Shown here piece after piece: positions 1 to 8,586 of a stretch of DNA of 64,000 nucleotides. Location: positions 1,426,001-1,490,000 of the forward strand of contig NZ_CP040077.1 in NCBI RefSeq assembly GCF_005280735.1, given 5' to 3'. The notes below the pieces were generated by a model. It was not told the DNA's origin. It saw only the letters and a program-made list of their open reading frames with translations, and did not search any database. The translations under genes were made by a program, and so were the position numbers. Within the stretch, counting starts at the first letter, position 1, and the number at the start of each line of letters is the position of its first letter. Source of the DNA: Trinickia violacea. GTDB taxonomy: Bacteria > Pseudomonadota > Gammaproteobacteria > Burkholderiales > Burkholderiaceae.

Positions 1-129
1 TTTGGCGGCGTGCTGATGGCGGCAGGACACTTCCTCTTCGCCTGGCACTTCTTCTCGATGGTGATGAATCGCGGACCTGAACGATCCGGACGCGCTTTCA
101 TCGGCAGCGCTCCTGCGGCAGGAGCCTGA
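1..129 (+). CDS. ccoN: cbb3-type cytochrome c oxidase subunit I, C-terminal end (partial)
   Basis: Only the last 42 codons are in the window; the frame is open at base 1 and stops at 127-129. The residues form the end of a hydrophobic helix (GGVLMAAGHFLFAWHFF) and a short polar tail. The CcoN identity rests mainly on context: a CcoO-like gene starts two bases after the stop, followed by a membrane-bound monohaem cytochrome and a copper ATPase, as in cbb3 oxidase loci. CcoN carries the haem b and haem b3-CuB centres, which lie upstream of this window and cannot be checked. Confidence 0.6.
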   Translation, partial: FGGVLMAAGHFLFAWHFFSMVMNRGPERSGRAFIGSAPAAGA

Positions 130-131
130 TC

Positions 132-728
132 ATGAACAAGGTTCTGACCGTCATTATTGGCGCACTGATCATGATCGCCATCGCGACGCTGGTCCTGGTT
201 GCCCTGCCGTATCGCCAACTGACGGACGAGTCACCGCCGGAGCAGCTGAAGCCTTACACGATCGCTCAACTGCGTGGCCGAGCCACCTACGTCGGCATGG
301 GATGTGTTTACTGTCACTCGCAGCAGCCGCGGCCCGCTGACCTGGGACCGGATGGTTTGCGAGGCTGGGGCCGTGCTTCCGTACCGGCCGACTACGTCTA
401 TGACTACCCGCATCTGCTAGGCGTGGCCCGTACCGGCCCAGACCTTTTCAATATCGGCGCGCGACAACCGAGCGTGGACTGGCATCTCACACATTTGTAC
501 CAGCCGCGCAGCGTGGCGCCAGGCAGTGTCATGCCGGCCTATCCGTTTCTGTTCAAGGTGGTGGCTCATGCTGCGCCTGGCGAGAAAGTCGTCACGCTGC
601 CTCCGCAGTACGCACCTGTGGGCGGCCAGGTCGTTGCGACACAGGAGGCGCTGGACCTCGTCGCGTACCTGACTTCGCTCAATCACACCTATCCCGTTGC
701 AACCGATGAATCCGGAGCGGCCAAATGA
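132..728 (+). CDS. ccoO: cbb3-type cytochrome c oxidase subunit II (CcoO-like)
   Basis: A 198-residue membrane-anchored monohaem cytochrome c. Residues 4-26 form one N-terminal membrane helix. The haem-binding motif CVYCH is at 58-62, followed directly by SQQPRP, which is characteristic of CcoO. CcoO passes electrons from soluble or CcoP cytochromes to the binuclear centre of CcoN. The ATG lies two bases after the ccoN stop, and the end overlaps the next start in an ATGA junction, so the genes are co-transcribed and probably translationally coupled. Confidence 0.85.
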   Translation: MNKVLTVIIGALIMIAIATLVLVALPYRQLTDESPPEQLKPYTIAQLRGRATYVGMGCVYCHSQQPRPADLGPDGLRGWGRASVPADYVYDYPHLLGVARTGPDLFNIGARQPSVDWHLTHLYQPRSVAPGSVMPAYPFLFKVVAHAAPGEKVVTLPPQYAPVGGQVVATQEALDLVAYLTSLNHTYPVATDESGAAK

Positions 729-1315
729 ACGACAACCGAAAGCAGGACCGAGTGCGCGCACGGGAATACGCGGAGCCAGCCGAGCGCACCAACCCTGTAC
801 CGTGGCTTCTTGGGCTCGTGGCGGCATGCCTCACGGTATGGGGTGTCAGCTACTTCCTGCTCAATCCCGGGCTTATGTCACCCAGGACCGCAGCCTCCGG
901 TGGTGCACCAGCCGCCACGAGTGCGGCGGCTCCGGCTGCAGCGGATGGCGCACAGATCTTTGCCAGCCGCTGTGCGTCCTGCCATCAGGCGACGGGCGCA
1001 GGGCTGCCAGGTGTGTTCCCACCGTTGGCAGGCTCTGAATGGGTGAATGGCGACGCAAAGACGGTCGCACTGATCCTGCTTCTCGGCATCAATGGAAAGA
1101 TCAGCGTCGCCGGCTCCACCTTTAACGGCACGATGCCCGCATTTGGCACGACACTGTCCGATGCGGAAATCGCAGCGGTGGCATCGCACGTTCGAGCGAG
1201 CTTCGGCAACAAGTCGTCTGCGCTGACGGCAGACCTCGTCAAGACAGAGCGGACCCAATTGGGTAGTCGCACGACGCCGTGGGCAGGTGGCGACGAACTG
1301 AAGTCGCAGCACTAG
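725..1315 (+). CDS. membrane-anchored class I cytochrome c (CcoP-like, one haem)
   Basis: A 196-residue protein with a polar N-terminus, one membrane helix at about 26-46, an Ala/Pro/Ser-rich linker (51-74) and a class I cytochrome c domain. The haem motif CASCH is at 83-87; Met137 in NGTMPAFG is the likely axial ligand. It sits where CcoP normally lies, but CcoP usually carries two haems and this has one, so it is a shortened CcoP equivalent. The start overlaps ccoO by four bases (ATGA). The periplasmic domain probably donates electrons to the oxidase. Confidence 0.8.
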   Translation: MNDNRKQDRVRAREYAEPAERTNPVPWLLGLVAACLTVWGVSYFLLNPGLMSPRTAASGGAPAATSAAAPAAADGAQIFASRCASCHQATGAGLPGVFPPLAGSEWVNGDAKTVALILLLGINGKISVAGSTFNGTMPAFGTTLSDAEIAAVASHVRASFGNKSSALTADLVKTERTQLGSRTTPWAGGDELKSQH

Positions 1316-1329
1316 ATCGAGCACGCAAC

Positions 1330-3579
1330 ATGCAATCCGACCGCCCCGACAGCGTCGTGCTCGATGTGCGCGGCATGTGGTGCACCAGTTGCGCCAATGC
1401 ATTGGAACGCGTGCTTCAGCGTCAACCGGGTGTCCTCGACGCCAAGGTGAGCTTCGCGTCGGAATCGGCTTCGCTTCAATGGGACCCGGCGGCGATCTCG
1501 CTCGCCCAGATCCTGCAGCACGCCACCAGACTCGGGTACGAGTGCGTGCCCGAAGGCGCGGGCCACGACCGACGGGCGCATTTCGCGAAGATCAGGCATG
1601 ACCTGCTGGTCCGCCTGGTCGTCGCTGCCTTTTTTTCGATGTGGGTCATGGTCGCCCAATGGACCTTGTATGTCGCACCCGAAGGCAGCCTGTCGCCGGC
1701 CGTGCAATATTGGCTCGCGCTTTTCGCGTGCCTGACAACAGTCCCGGTTATCGGCTACTGCGCGCTGCCGTTTTTTCGCGCAGCGTGGCGCACGCTGCGC
1801 GCTCGAGCGCCGGGGATGGACTTTCTGGTTGTGCTGGGCGCCAGTTCATCCTGCCTTCTGTCCGTGTGGCACCTGATTCACGGTGCGTCGACTGTCTACT
1901 TTGACTCCGCTGCCATGATCGTGACCTTCCTGCTGGCCGGACGGCTGCTGGAAACCGCCGTGCGGAGCGGGTCGTCCGACGCAGTCAGAGGTCTGCTGGA
2001 ATTGCCTCCCGAGACGGCACGAGTCATCGACGCGACCGGAGCCGAAATCCGTGTGTTGGCCAAACGGGTGGAACGCGGCGACGTCATCCGCATTTGCCCC
2101 GGTGAACGCGTGCCGCTGGACGGCGTCGTCACTCGAGGCATGTCATCTCTGGACCGCTCGTTATTGACCGGTGAAACCGTATTCAAGACCGTGGAGCCGG
2201 GCGATGTTGTCGAGGCTGGTGCCCTCAATGGGGAGGGCGAATTGCTGGTTGCCGTCAAGCGCATATGGGGTGAACGGCGCGTGGACCTCATCGCGCGCAG
2301 CGTGCGGCAGATGCTGGCCCGTAAAACGGCGACCCAGGCGCTCGCCGAGCGATTCACCCGCTATCTGGCGCCGGGAATCTGCGTGCTTGCGGCGCTGACC
2401 CTCGCATGGGGCATGGCCAACAGCATGGCAATGGCCGGCGCGATCGAGCGCGCCATCGCAGTGCTGGTCATAACGTGTCCTTGTGCGCTTGGCATGGCCG
2501 TGCCGCTCGCGCTCAACGCCGGTGTCGGCAGAGCTGCGCGGGCGGGCATCCTGTTTCGCGATGTAGAGGCGATCGAGAAGGCCGGTCACATCGCGCTCTT
2601 CTTTCTGGACAAGACCGGAACGCTGACCGAGGGCACGCCTCAGCTAGTCGGCTCGCGCGTGGCGATGGGAGTTAGCGAGGCCGAACTTGTCGCAGCGGCG
2701 GCCATAGCGGGGCGGGGCAGTGAGCACCCCCTAGCGAAAGCTGTCTGCGCGCTCCTGCCTCAGTCGCGCCGGGCATCGGTCGAGGCGGCCGCCGGATCGT
2801 CCCGTGCCGTGCCGGGGTCGGGCGTCGAATGGACCGGTGCTGACGGGACTTGCATCCTCGTTGGGCGCGGCGCGTTTCTGATTGCCTGTGGCATTTGCAC
2901 GCCTGAAGTCACGACCGAACATACGACGATACACGTTGCGCGCAACGGTCAATGGCTCGGTGCGCTTTACTTCTCCGATAAGCCGCGCTCAGGCGCGGCA
3001 CACGCGCTTTCGCAAATACGGGCAGCAGGCGCGGGTCTCGCCATGCTGACCGGCGACCAGATGGGTGTTGCGCTGCGCATAGCAGAAGCCGTCGGCATCG
3101 ACGATTGCGCCGTTTACGCGAGTCAGGCCCCCGAAGATAAGGCGCATCGGATTGTGGCCGCGCAGGCCTCAGGCGCAAAGGTGGCCTTCGTCGGCGATGG
3201 ACTCAACGACGCCCCGGCGCTTGCCGCGGCCGACCTCGGCGTCGCTGTGGGCAGTGCATCGGCATCCTCGATCGCTGCAGCGTCGGTGGTGCTTGTCGAT
3301 GGCGGGATTGAAAAACTGGACGTTGCGCTCTCGCTCGCTCGCCAGACCGCGCGAGCGATGCGCCAAAACCTGATTGCAGCAGCGATTTACAACGTCCTCG
3401 CGATTCCGCTCGCCGTATCGGGACTTGTGTCCCCGGCAATGGCTGCCGTACTGATGATCGCGAGCTCATTGTCGGTCACGCTGAATTCCTCTCGGCTGGC
3501 AGTGAAGGGGAAGAAGGAGCGGCGCGTCCCGAAACAGAAACAGGGCAGTGCGCCTTTGCGCATATTGCTCACTAAATAG
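1330..3579 (+). CDS. heavy-metal (Cu) translocating P1B-type ATPase, CcoI/CopA type
   Basis: A 749-residue inner-membrane copper ATPase. One N-terminal HMA domain carries GMWCTSC (15-21). The CPC metal site is at 383-385, the phosphorylated Asp of DKTGT at about 427, the SEHPLA histidine at about 466 and the GDGLNDAP hinge at about 622. An upstream ATG at 1279 would overlap the cytochrome gene by 37 bases; the ATG at 1330, 14 bases after that stop, is preferred. Next to cbb3 genes such an ATPase usually exports Cu(I) for insertion into the CuB site (CcoI role), but detoxification cannot be excluded. The C-terminal tail is short and basic. Confidence 0.9.
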   Translation: MQSDRPDSVVLDVRGMWCTSCANALERVLQRQPGVLDAKVSFASESASLQWDPAAISLAQILQHATRLGYECVPEGAGHDRRAHFAKIRHDLLVRLVVAAFFSMWVMVAQWTLYVAPEGSLSPAVQYWLALFACLTTVPVIGYCALPFFRAAWRTLRARAPGMDFLVVLGASSSCLLSVWHLIHGASTVYFDSAAMIVTFLLAGRLLETAVRSGSSDAVRGLLELPPETARVIDATGAEIRVLAKRVERGDVIRICPGERVPLDGVVTRGMSSLDRSLLTGETVFKTVEPGDVVEAGALNGEGELLVAVKRIWGERRVDLIARSVRQMLARKTATQALAERFTRYLAPGICVLAALTLAWGMANSMAMAGAIERAIAVLVITCPCALGMAVPLALNAGVGRAARAGILFRDVEAIEKAGHIALFFLDKTGTLTEGTPQLVGSRVAMGVSEAELVAAAAIAGRGSEHPLAKAVCALLPQSRRASVEAAAGSSRAVPGSGVEWTGADGTCILVGRGAFLIACGICTPEVTTEHTTIHVARNGQWLGALYFSDKPRSGAAHALSQIRAAGAGLAMLTGDQMGVALRIAEAVGIDDCAVYASQAPEDKAHRIVAAQASGAKVAFVGDGLNDAPALAAADLGVAVGSASASSIAAASVVLVDGGIEKLDVALSLARQTARAMRQNLIAAAIYNVLAIPLAVSGLVSPAMAAVLMIASSLSVTLNSSRLAVKGKKERRVPKQKQGSAPLRILLTK

Positions 3580-3594
3580 TCGTAGAGGATTCCT

Positions 3595-4836
3595 ATGAAT
3601 AAGCATGAACGTGACATCTCCGCTCAGCGGCGCAAGCTGCTTGGCAGTCTCGGCGCGTTGGGCGTCGCCGCGTTCGGTGGTTCCCTCACGGCGAGGGGGG
3701 CGGAAAGCAGCACCATTGAGTTGCCGTTCGACAACGGCGAGCGCGCCCTGACGTCCGCCTTTCCACAGAAATCGGGCGTCATTCTGCAAAGAACACGACC
3801 GCCGTTGATAGAAACGCCATTCGACGTCTTCGACCAGGGCGTCCTCACGCCGAACAACCGCTTCTATGTTCGGTGGCACTTGGCGAGCATTCCGACTGCG
3901 GTGGATCCCGCAACGTTCCGGCTCGACATCCGCGGGCACGTCAACAGGGTAGTCAGCCTGACGCTGAATGATCTCGTAAGAAAGTTTCCGCGCTTCGAGA
4001 TTGTGGCGGTCAACCAGTGTTCGGGCAATTCGCGGGGGTTCTTCAGTCCTCGGGTGCCAGGCGGGCAATGGGCCAATGGCGCGATGGGCAATGCACGCTG
4101 GACAGGTGTGCGACTGAAGGACCTGCTTGAACACGCTGGCGTGGGTGCGAATGCTGTCCAGGCGCGGTTTAACGGCCTCGAAACCGGAGTGATTCCGCAG
4201 ACGCCCAAATTCATGAAATCGCTGGCGATCGATCATGCGCTCGACGGCGAAGTGATGGTGGCCTATGCGATGAACGGCGAGGCGTTGCCGCTGCTGAACG
4301 GCTACCCGTTGCGGCTGGTTGTGCCCGGATGGTACGCAACGTACTGGGTCAAGATGTTGCACGACATTGAGGTGCTCGATAAACCTGACGAAAACTTCTG
4401 GACCGCAAAGGCCTATCTCGTTCCGGATAACCATTTTGCAAACGTTCATCCGGGTGAGACAGGCTTCAATCAAGTGCCGATTCACACCATGCTGCCGCGC
4501 TCGTTCTTTACCAATGTACGCTCCGGCGCCACGGTGCGATCGGAGCAGCCGATGCTGGTGCGAGGCATCGCGTTTGGCGGCTTGAACGCACTGAAACAGG
4601 TTCAGTTTTCCGCCAATCAGGGGCAGACCTGGACCGATGCGAACCTGGGTCAGGACTATGGCAAGTACAGCTTCCGCCAGTGGCACACAGTGGTCAGCTT
4701 TCCGCAGCCGGGCAAGCAGGTGCTCATGGTGCGCGCGGTCGATGCGACTGGCCAGGCTCAGCCGAACACCCCGAACTGGAACGGGGCGGGGTTCATGCGC
4801 AATGTCATCGAGTCCGTCGACATCGATGTGGTCTAA
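3595..4836 (+). CDS. sorA: periplasmic molybdenum sulfite dehydrogenase, SorA-like
   Basis: A 413-residue sulfite-oxidase-family protein. The N-terminus has a twin-arginine signal (RRKLLG, Arg12-Arg13, then a hydrophobic stretch), as expected for a cofactor-loaded enzyme exported by Tat. The molybdopterin domain includes NQCSGNSRG with the Mo-ligating Cys142. The C-terminal part (from about 295) matches the Mo-oxidoreductase dimerisation domain. There is no N-terminal cytochrome b5 domain, so electrons must leave by a partner, and a monohaem cytochrome gene follows after 16 bases, as in SorAB. Sulfite to sulfate is the likely reaction; other sulfite-oxidase-fold substrates are possible. Confidence 0.85.
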   Translation: MNKHERDISAQRRKLLGSLGALGVAAFGGSLTARGAESSTIELPFDNGERALTSAFPQKSGVILQRTRPPLIETPFDVFDQGVLTPNNRFYVRWHLASIPTAVDPATFRLDIRGHVNRVVSLTLNDLVRKFPRFEIVAVNQCSGNSRGFFSPRVPGGQWANGAMGNARWTGVRLKDLLEHAGVGANAVQARFNGLETGVIPQTPKFMKSLAIDHALDGEVMVAYAMNGEALPLLNGYPLRLVVPGWYATYWVKMLHDIEVLDKPDENFWTAKAYLVPDNHFANVHPGETGFNQVPIHTMLPRSFFTNVRSGATVRSEQPMLVRGIAFGGLNALKQVQFSANQGQTWTDANLGQDYGKYSFRQWHTVVSFPQPGKQVLMVRAVDATGQAQPNTPNWNGAGFMRNVIESVDIDVV

Positions 4837-4852
4837 CACGCAAGGCTAAACG

Positions 4853-5287
4853 ATGAATGCGAAGCTAAACCGAATTGCGACTGTCTGGGTGGCGCCCGTT
4901 CTGTTAGGCGCGGTTGCTGCGGTGGTGGGCAGCCACTACCTGCCGGAATCCATTGCCGAGCAGGCGAAGCGGCAGGCCGAACTGGTCCCTCCAGTTTATT
5001 TCACTGCGGTCAACGTCACGCTGCCCTCAGGCTCGGTGATGTTCCCGCCCGGTGAGGGCTCGGAAATCGCGAACGCCAACTGTGTGATGTGTCATTCGAC
5101 GGGCATGGTTTTACGGCAGCCCGCAATGACGATAAGCGAGTGGAAAATCGAGATCATGAAGATGCGCGGCGCGTTTGGCGCACCGCTTCCCGCTGATCAA
5201 GTGGATGCACTCGCCCGCTACCTCGGTGTCGTTAATGGGAAGAAGAGTGAATCGGGTCCCTCTGCCGTCGACAATCAAGCAAGCTGA
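4853..5287 (+). CDS. sorB: monohaem cytochrome c, SorB-like electron acceptor
   Basis: A 144-residue exported protein with a hydrophobic N-terminal signal or anchor (about 10-27) and the haem motif CVMCH at 77-81. The downstream segment (TISEWKIEIMKMRGAFGAPL) is typical of cytochrome subunits of sulfite dehydrogenase and gives a likely Met axial ligand. It lies 16 bases after the molybdenum subunit and is probably its electron acceptor, passing electrons to cytochrome c or the upstream oxidase. The next gene overlaps its 3' end. Confidence 0.8.
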   Translation: MNAKLNRIATVWVAPVLLGAVAAVVGSHYLPESIAEQAKRQAELVPPVYFTAVNVTLPSGSVMFPPGEGSEIANANCVMCHSTGMVLRQPAMTISEWKIEIMKMRGAFGAPLPADQVDALARYLGVVNGKKSESGPSAVDNQAS

Positions 5288-5762
5288 GACGGCAGCAGTG
5301 GCGCCAGAGGCGACAAGTCAAGGGAGAGCGTTGGCCTCTGAGGCATGCGCCTGCTGCCGCACGGTGCGCTTTCGCAGAGGGGCCAGAGCCGTTGCTGATG
5401 TGTCCGGCATCGCGTTGCAGATCGCTGCGCCGAAGTGCGCCATCTGCTGGACCACGTACGCGGGGCTTGTCAATGCGAGCTGGTTCGTCGCAGAGACCGT
5501 CAATCCGCTCTGGCTGACGTTCGCGACGCTGACTTTGATCCTGTCGCTCGCCGTCGGCGTGCGAAGGGCGTGGCAAACGCGCCGCATGGCACCGATCATG
5601 GGCACAGCGACAGCGTGGGTACTGCTCGTCGTGGGATGGTTCGCGGACGTGTCACCCGTCAGATACGCTGGATTTGCGTTGCTATTAGTCTGCTATGCAA
5701 CCTCTGAAAGGATCTGGCATCGTGCGACCCTTCAAGCGAGATCTGATTTAAATTCGGACTAA
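5247..5762 (+). CDS. small membrane protein with CxCC and CAIC cysteine pairs, function unknown
   Basis: An open frame of up to 195 residues overlaps the end of sorB. GTG at 5247 (preceded by a GGGAAG-like site) and GTG at 5298 are plausible starts; the first is used. The protein has an N-terminal CACC motif, a second pair in PKCAICWTTYAG at the start of a hydrophobic segment, and about four predicted membrane helices ending in a short basic tail. The plan is reminiscent of MerC-type or thiol/metal-handling membrane proteins, but no family is firmly recognised. Position at the end of the copper/haem/sulfite operon suggests a redox or metal role, by inference only. Confidence 0.5.
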   Translation: MNRVPLPSTIKQAETAAVAPEATSQGRALASEACACCRTVRFRRGARAVADVSGIALQIAAPKCAICWTTYAGLVNASWFVAETVNPLWLTFATLTLILSLAVGVRRAWQTRRMAPIMGTATAWVLLVVGWFADVSPVRYAGFALLLVCYATSERIWHRATLQARSDLNSD

Positions 5763-6109
5763 AAACATAAGCAGTACTTGGAATATCGTTCGTCTTTCAT
5801 CCGAAAACCTTTGATGTGACAAAACTCGTCCAATACCATCGCCGCCGCCGAGTTCCTTCGGCATGGCAGGTTTGAGGTTGCGGAGAGGGGAATGCTTCGT
5901 TGTCGGAGGATAAGTTTATATCGCCAAGATCGGTGGTGACATTACATAATCATGTAGGACCAGCGCGGCCTTTCGCGCTTCCGGAGGCCGGTTCTGGAGA
6001 CTATAATTTCTTATTCGCACGCCCGAGTGAGATGTCCATTCAGCGTGTCTATCGGAGACCGACTCTACCGACGTTAATTGAGGTCTTTACCTGACCCCAG
6101 AGAGGTTCC
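5763..6109. other. 347-base intergenic region ahead of the FixJ-like gene
   Basis: No convincing gene. It is less GC-rich than its surroundings and holds the near-perfect palindrome at 5942-5957. A 65-codon frame beginning with TTG at 5900 has no recognisable features. A GAGAGG element just before 6110 can serve as ribosome binding site. The region probably carries the promoter of the response regulator. Confidence 0.5.
5942..5957. promoter_or_regulatory. inverted repeat TTACAT-N4-ATGTAG, candidate operator
   Basis: The bases TTACATAATCATGTAG form a 6-4-6 inverted repeat with one outer mismatch, about 150 bases upstream of the FixJ-like start. The same pattern occurs, perfect, at 11875-11890 and, with a degenerate left arm, at 22118-22133. 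Recurrence only in intergenic regions of this respiratory and signalling island suggests a shared operator; the binding protein is unknown. Confidence 0.5.
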
Positions 6110-6748
6110 ATGGAATCCGCAAACGAACTGGTGTATTTGGTGGACGACGACAGGCGGGTGCAAGAAGCACTTTCTGCGCTGCTGCTCGCAAATGGAAGAA
6201 ACGTCCGGGCATTCAGCTCCGGTGGAGAGTTTCTGAACACACCGCGTCAAAACGCCGTTGCGTGTCTGATCTTGGATATGAGAATGCCGGGCATGAGTGG
6301 CCTGGAGGTGCAGAAGCTCATCCGCATGGATTCTCCGATTCCCGTCATTTTCATTACTGGAATGGGCGACGTGCCGTCTGTGGTCCTGGCCATGAAGGGC
6401 GGGGCTGTTGATTTCCTCACAAAACCCGTCGATGAAGACGCGTTGATGCGCGCCGTCGATGCAGCCCTCGCAAGGGCGCACGTTCTTCGCAAGGAGGCGG
6501 AGGATGCGACGATGCTCCAAGCTCTCTATCAATCGTTGACGCCTCGCGAGCAGGAGATTTTGCCTTTGCTCGCAAGCGGCCTGCTCAACAAACAGGCGGC
6601 AGGAATCCTTGGTATCACCGAATACACCGTGCAGGTGCATCGCGGCCATATCATGAGAAAAATGCAAGCAGATTCATTCGCCGCTCTGGTAAAGCAGGCA
6701 AGCAAGCTACAGCTCGAAGCCTCGCCTAAAACCACGTTCAATGCCTGA
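6110..6748 (+). CDS. FixJ-family two-component response regulator
   Basis: A 212-residue regulator. The receiver domain (about 5-120) has the acidic pocket DDD at 12-14, the phosphorylated Asp56 in LDMRMPG and the conserved Lys in TKPVDE. A LuxR/FixJ-type helix-turn-helix follows (about 141-200, LTPREQEILPLLASG). FixJ-type regulators activate low-oxygen or redox-responsive respiratory genes when phosphorylated by a PAS-type kinase. The convergent neighbour at 6781-8211 is a histidine kinase and a likely partner, although the 2371-residue kinase at 12264 has a very similar catalytic core and could also signal to it. Confidence 0.9.
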   Translation: MESANELVYLVDDDRRVQEALSALLLANGRNVRAFSSGGEFLNTPRQNAVACLILDMRMPGMSGLEVQKLIRMDSPIPVIFITGMGDVPSVVLAMKGGAVDFLTKPVDEDALMRAVDAALARAHVLRKEAEDATMLQALYQSLTPREQEILPLLASGLLNKQAAGILGITEYTVQVHRGHIMRKMQADSFAALVKQASKLQLEASPKTTFNA

Positions 6749-6780
6749 CCGGAGGTGGCTCGCGTTACCACCAGCCGTCG

Positions 6781-8211
6781 TCAATGTGCTGTTGTGCTCG
6801 ACCTCGCTATCGGAAGGCTGAAGCTGAAGGTTACCCCGCGGGACACGTTGCGCACGGCCCAAATGTCACCAACGTGTGCGTCGATGATGGATCGGCAGAT
6901 GGCCAGTCCAATGCCCATTCCCGTTTTTTTCGTGGTGAAAAACGGCTCGAAGATCTTCTCAAAGTCCAGTTGCCCTGGCCCATGATCCACCACGTCGACC
7001 ACCACATTGTCCGCATCGCGACGCGAGCGGATCACCAGCAGCTTCGGTCGTTCCTCCGTCGTCGCTAACGCTTCGATTGCGTTGCGCACGAGGTTCACGA
7101 TCACTTGCTGAATCTGAACCGCGTCGGCGCTGATCTTCGGCACGTCTTCGCCCAACATTGTCTCGAGCGAAATCGCGTTGCGCTGGATATCGTCGGCCAT
7201 CAGCGTGCATACCTGAAGGATCAGCTTATTGATGTCGAGATCGACCTTTTGGGGAGCCGTGTGCCTGAAGAGCGCTCGAATACGGCTTACCACGTCAGCT
7301 GCGGCATTCGCGTCTCGGAGCACCTGCTCGGCCGAGTGTTTGGCTTCGTCAATCCTGGGCGGCGTTGCAGCGAGCCATCGCACGCATGCGCGCCCATGCG
7401 CCACGATGGCTTGGAGCGGTTGGTTGATTTCGTGGGCGATGGAGGCGGACAGTTCGGCGACAGCCGCGAGCCTCGACGCCTGCGCGAGCCTCTCCTGCGC
7501 ATCGCGCAAGGCCTTCGACAGTTCTTCGCGATCGTCGATGTCGACATCGAGGCCGAAGAACTTCATCACTTGCGCGCTGGCCGCGTCAGTACCGCGTTGC
7601 TCTCGAGCGTGCTCGACTTCGAGCCTTGACAGCAAGTGCGGCTCCTCTGCCAAGCGATCGAGCAGCGCGACAAGATGGTGTCGCACACTTTCGGATTGGC
7701 GCGCGCCTTCCTCGATTGCGATGGCCAATTCCGCCCAGCGCGGCTGCCGATATTGCTCAGACAGATAGGCCCGGACAGTGATCTGTGCAATGAGATCGAA
7801 GTAATCCAAAAGATACAGCGAGACGTCTGCCAGAAGTTCTTTGGCGATACGCTCGTCCAACTCCCCCAGTGCGATGTATGTGCTCCAGATTTCCCCCAAC
7901 CCTAGGCGCAACGACTGCAGGAGACTCTGCAGCGGCACGCGTTGATGCTCATGTCTTTGGCTGATTTCCCGAAAGACGTCCATGTCCTGTGCCGATGGGG
8001 GTTCGCCCGACAACAGCGTTTCGAACCATACCTTGGCTGACAGCGCAACGGATTCGTGAACGTCCTGTTTCGCTGCCGGTGCGAGCAACTTGTATCCGTC
8101 GAGCTGCGTCAGGATCGCAAGCGTACGTTCGACAACAAGCGTCAGATCGGCTGCGATTGACACGGTTCTTTCCCGCAGGTAATTGCTGATTCTAGGAACT
8201 TTGGCTAACAC
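6781..8211 (-). CDS. cytosolic sensor histidine kinase
   Basis: A histidine kinase of about 476 residues. The N-terminal 200 residues form an all-helical RsbR/PucR-like sensory region without membrane helices; a short coiled coil precedes the HisKA domain with the phosphorylated His in SIAHEINQPLQ (about 260). The HATPase domain has the N box LVRNAIEAL and the G box GMGIGLAI. GTG at 8211 is preferred because it keeps the start of the helical domain; GTG at 8163 (after GGGAAAG) and TTG at 8289 are alternatives. The HisKA-HATPase part is strongly similar to the end of the giant kinase at 12264-19379. It is convergent with the FixJ-like regulator, 32 bases away. Confidence 0.85.
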   Translation of the reverse strand: MLAKVPRISNYLRERTVSIAADLTLVVERTLAILTQLDGYKLLAPAAKQDVHESVALSAKVWFETLLSGEPPSAQDMDVFREISQRHEHQRVPLQSLLQSLRLGLGEIWSTYIALGELDERIAKELLADVSLYLLDYFDLIAQITVRAYLSEQYRQPRWAELAIAIEEGARQSESVRHHLVALLDRLAEEPHLLSRLEVEHAREQRGTDAASAQVMKFFGLDVDIDDREELSKALRDAQERLAQASRLAAVAELSASIAHEINQPLQAIVAHGRACVRWLAATPPRIDEAKHSAEQVLRDANAAADVVSRIRALFRHTAPQKVDLDINKLILQVCTLMADDIQRNAISLETMLGEDVPKISADAVQIQQVIVNLVRNAIEALATTEERPKLLVIRSRRDADNVVVDVVDHGPGQLDFEKIFEPFFTTKKTGMGIGLAICRSIIDAHVGDIWAVRNVSRGVTFSFSLPIARSSTTAH

Positions 8212-8468
8212 GGAAATATATCTATCAGTAACGGGCGTACGATTTCGATTAACAAGGAGCGCTGCGCGGCGATTTCTACGGCCGCGCAATGGCCGATATC
8301 CCGCCGCGTACCCTGCAGTGAAAATCGCTGCGGCGTATCATGTGGCGAAAAACGAGCCGTTTCCGGAGAAGCGCCGGTGAACGGCCCGGCAAGGATCGAC
8401 AAGCGCTACCCGTTGTCCAGGGACGCGGATCTCAATCCTGTGCTCGTATGTTCTTCTGGCGCGACGAG

Positions 8469-8544
8469 TCCCACCATCCCCCTTACTGGTGGGCATCCCA
8501 CCATCCCCCAATAAGGGGGATGCGCTTCAATCGATGGGGGATGG
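8469..8544. promoter_or_regulatory. cluster of four GGGGGATG elements (MalT-box-like) with two hairpins
   Basis: The 14-base direct repeat TCCCACCATCCCCC occurs at 8469-8482 and 8496-8509. Its core, read as GGGGGATG on the minus strand, recurs on the plus strand at 8515-8522 and 8536-8543, giving two boxes in each orientation within 76 bases. Two perfect hairpins arise: CCCACCA/TGGTGGG (8470-8493) and CATCCCCC/GGGGGATG with an AATAA loop (8502-8522). The E. coli MalT box is GGGGA(T/G)GAGG, and the gene 43 bases downstream encodes a MalT-like activator, so autoregulation is the simplest reading. Confidence 0.6.
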
Positions 8545-8586
8545 CGGCAAGCGCGGGCCCCCTCAACGACAGCGTGTGAGTAAAAA

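Noticed and set aside
1279..1329. Upstream start for the copper ATPase
   Set aside because: It would overlap the cytochrome gene by 37 bases; the ATG at 1330 places the HMA domain at the usual distance from the N-terminus.
5820..5835. FNR/FixK box (TTGAT-N4-ATCAA) ahead of the FixJ-like gene
   Set aside because: Only the left half-site TTGAT is present; the right half does not match.
5900..6094. 65-codon frame ahead of the FixJ-like gene
   Set aside because: Begins with TTG, spans the palindrome at 5942 and shows no recognisable protein features.
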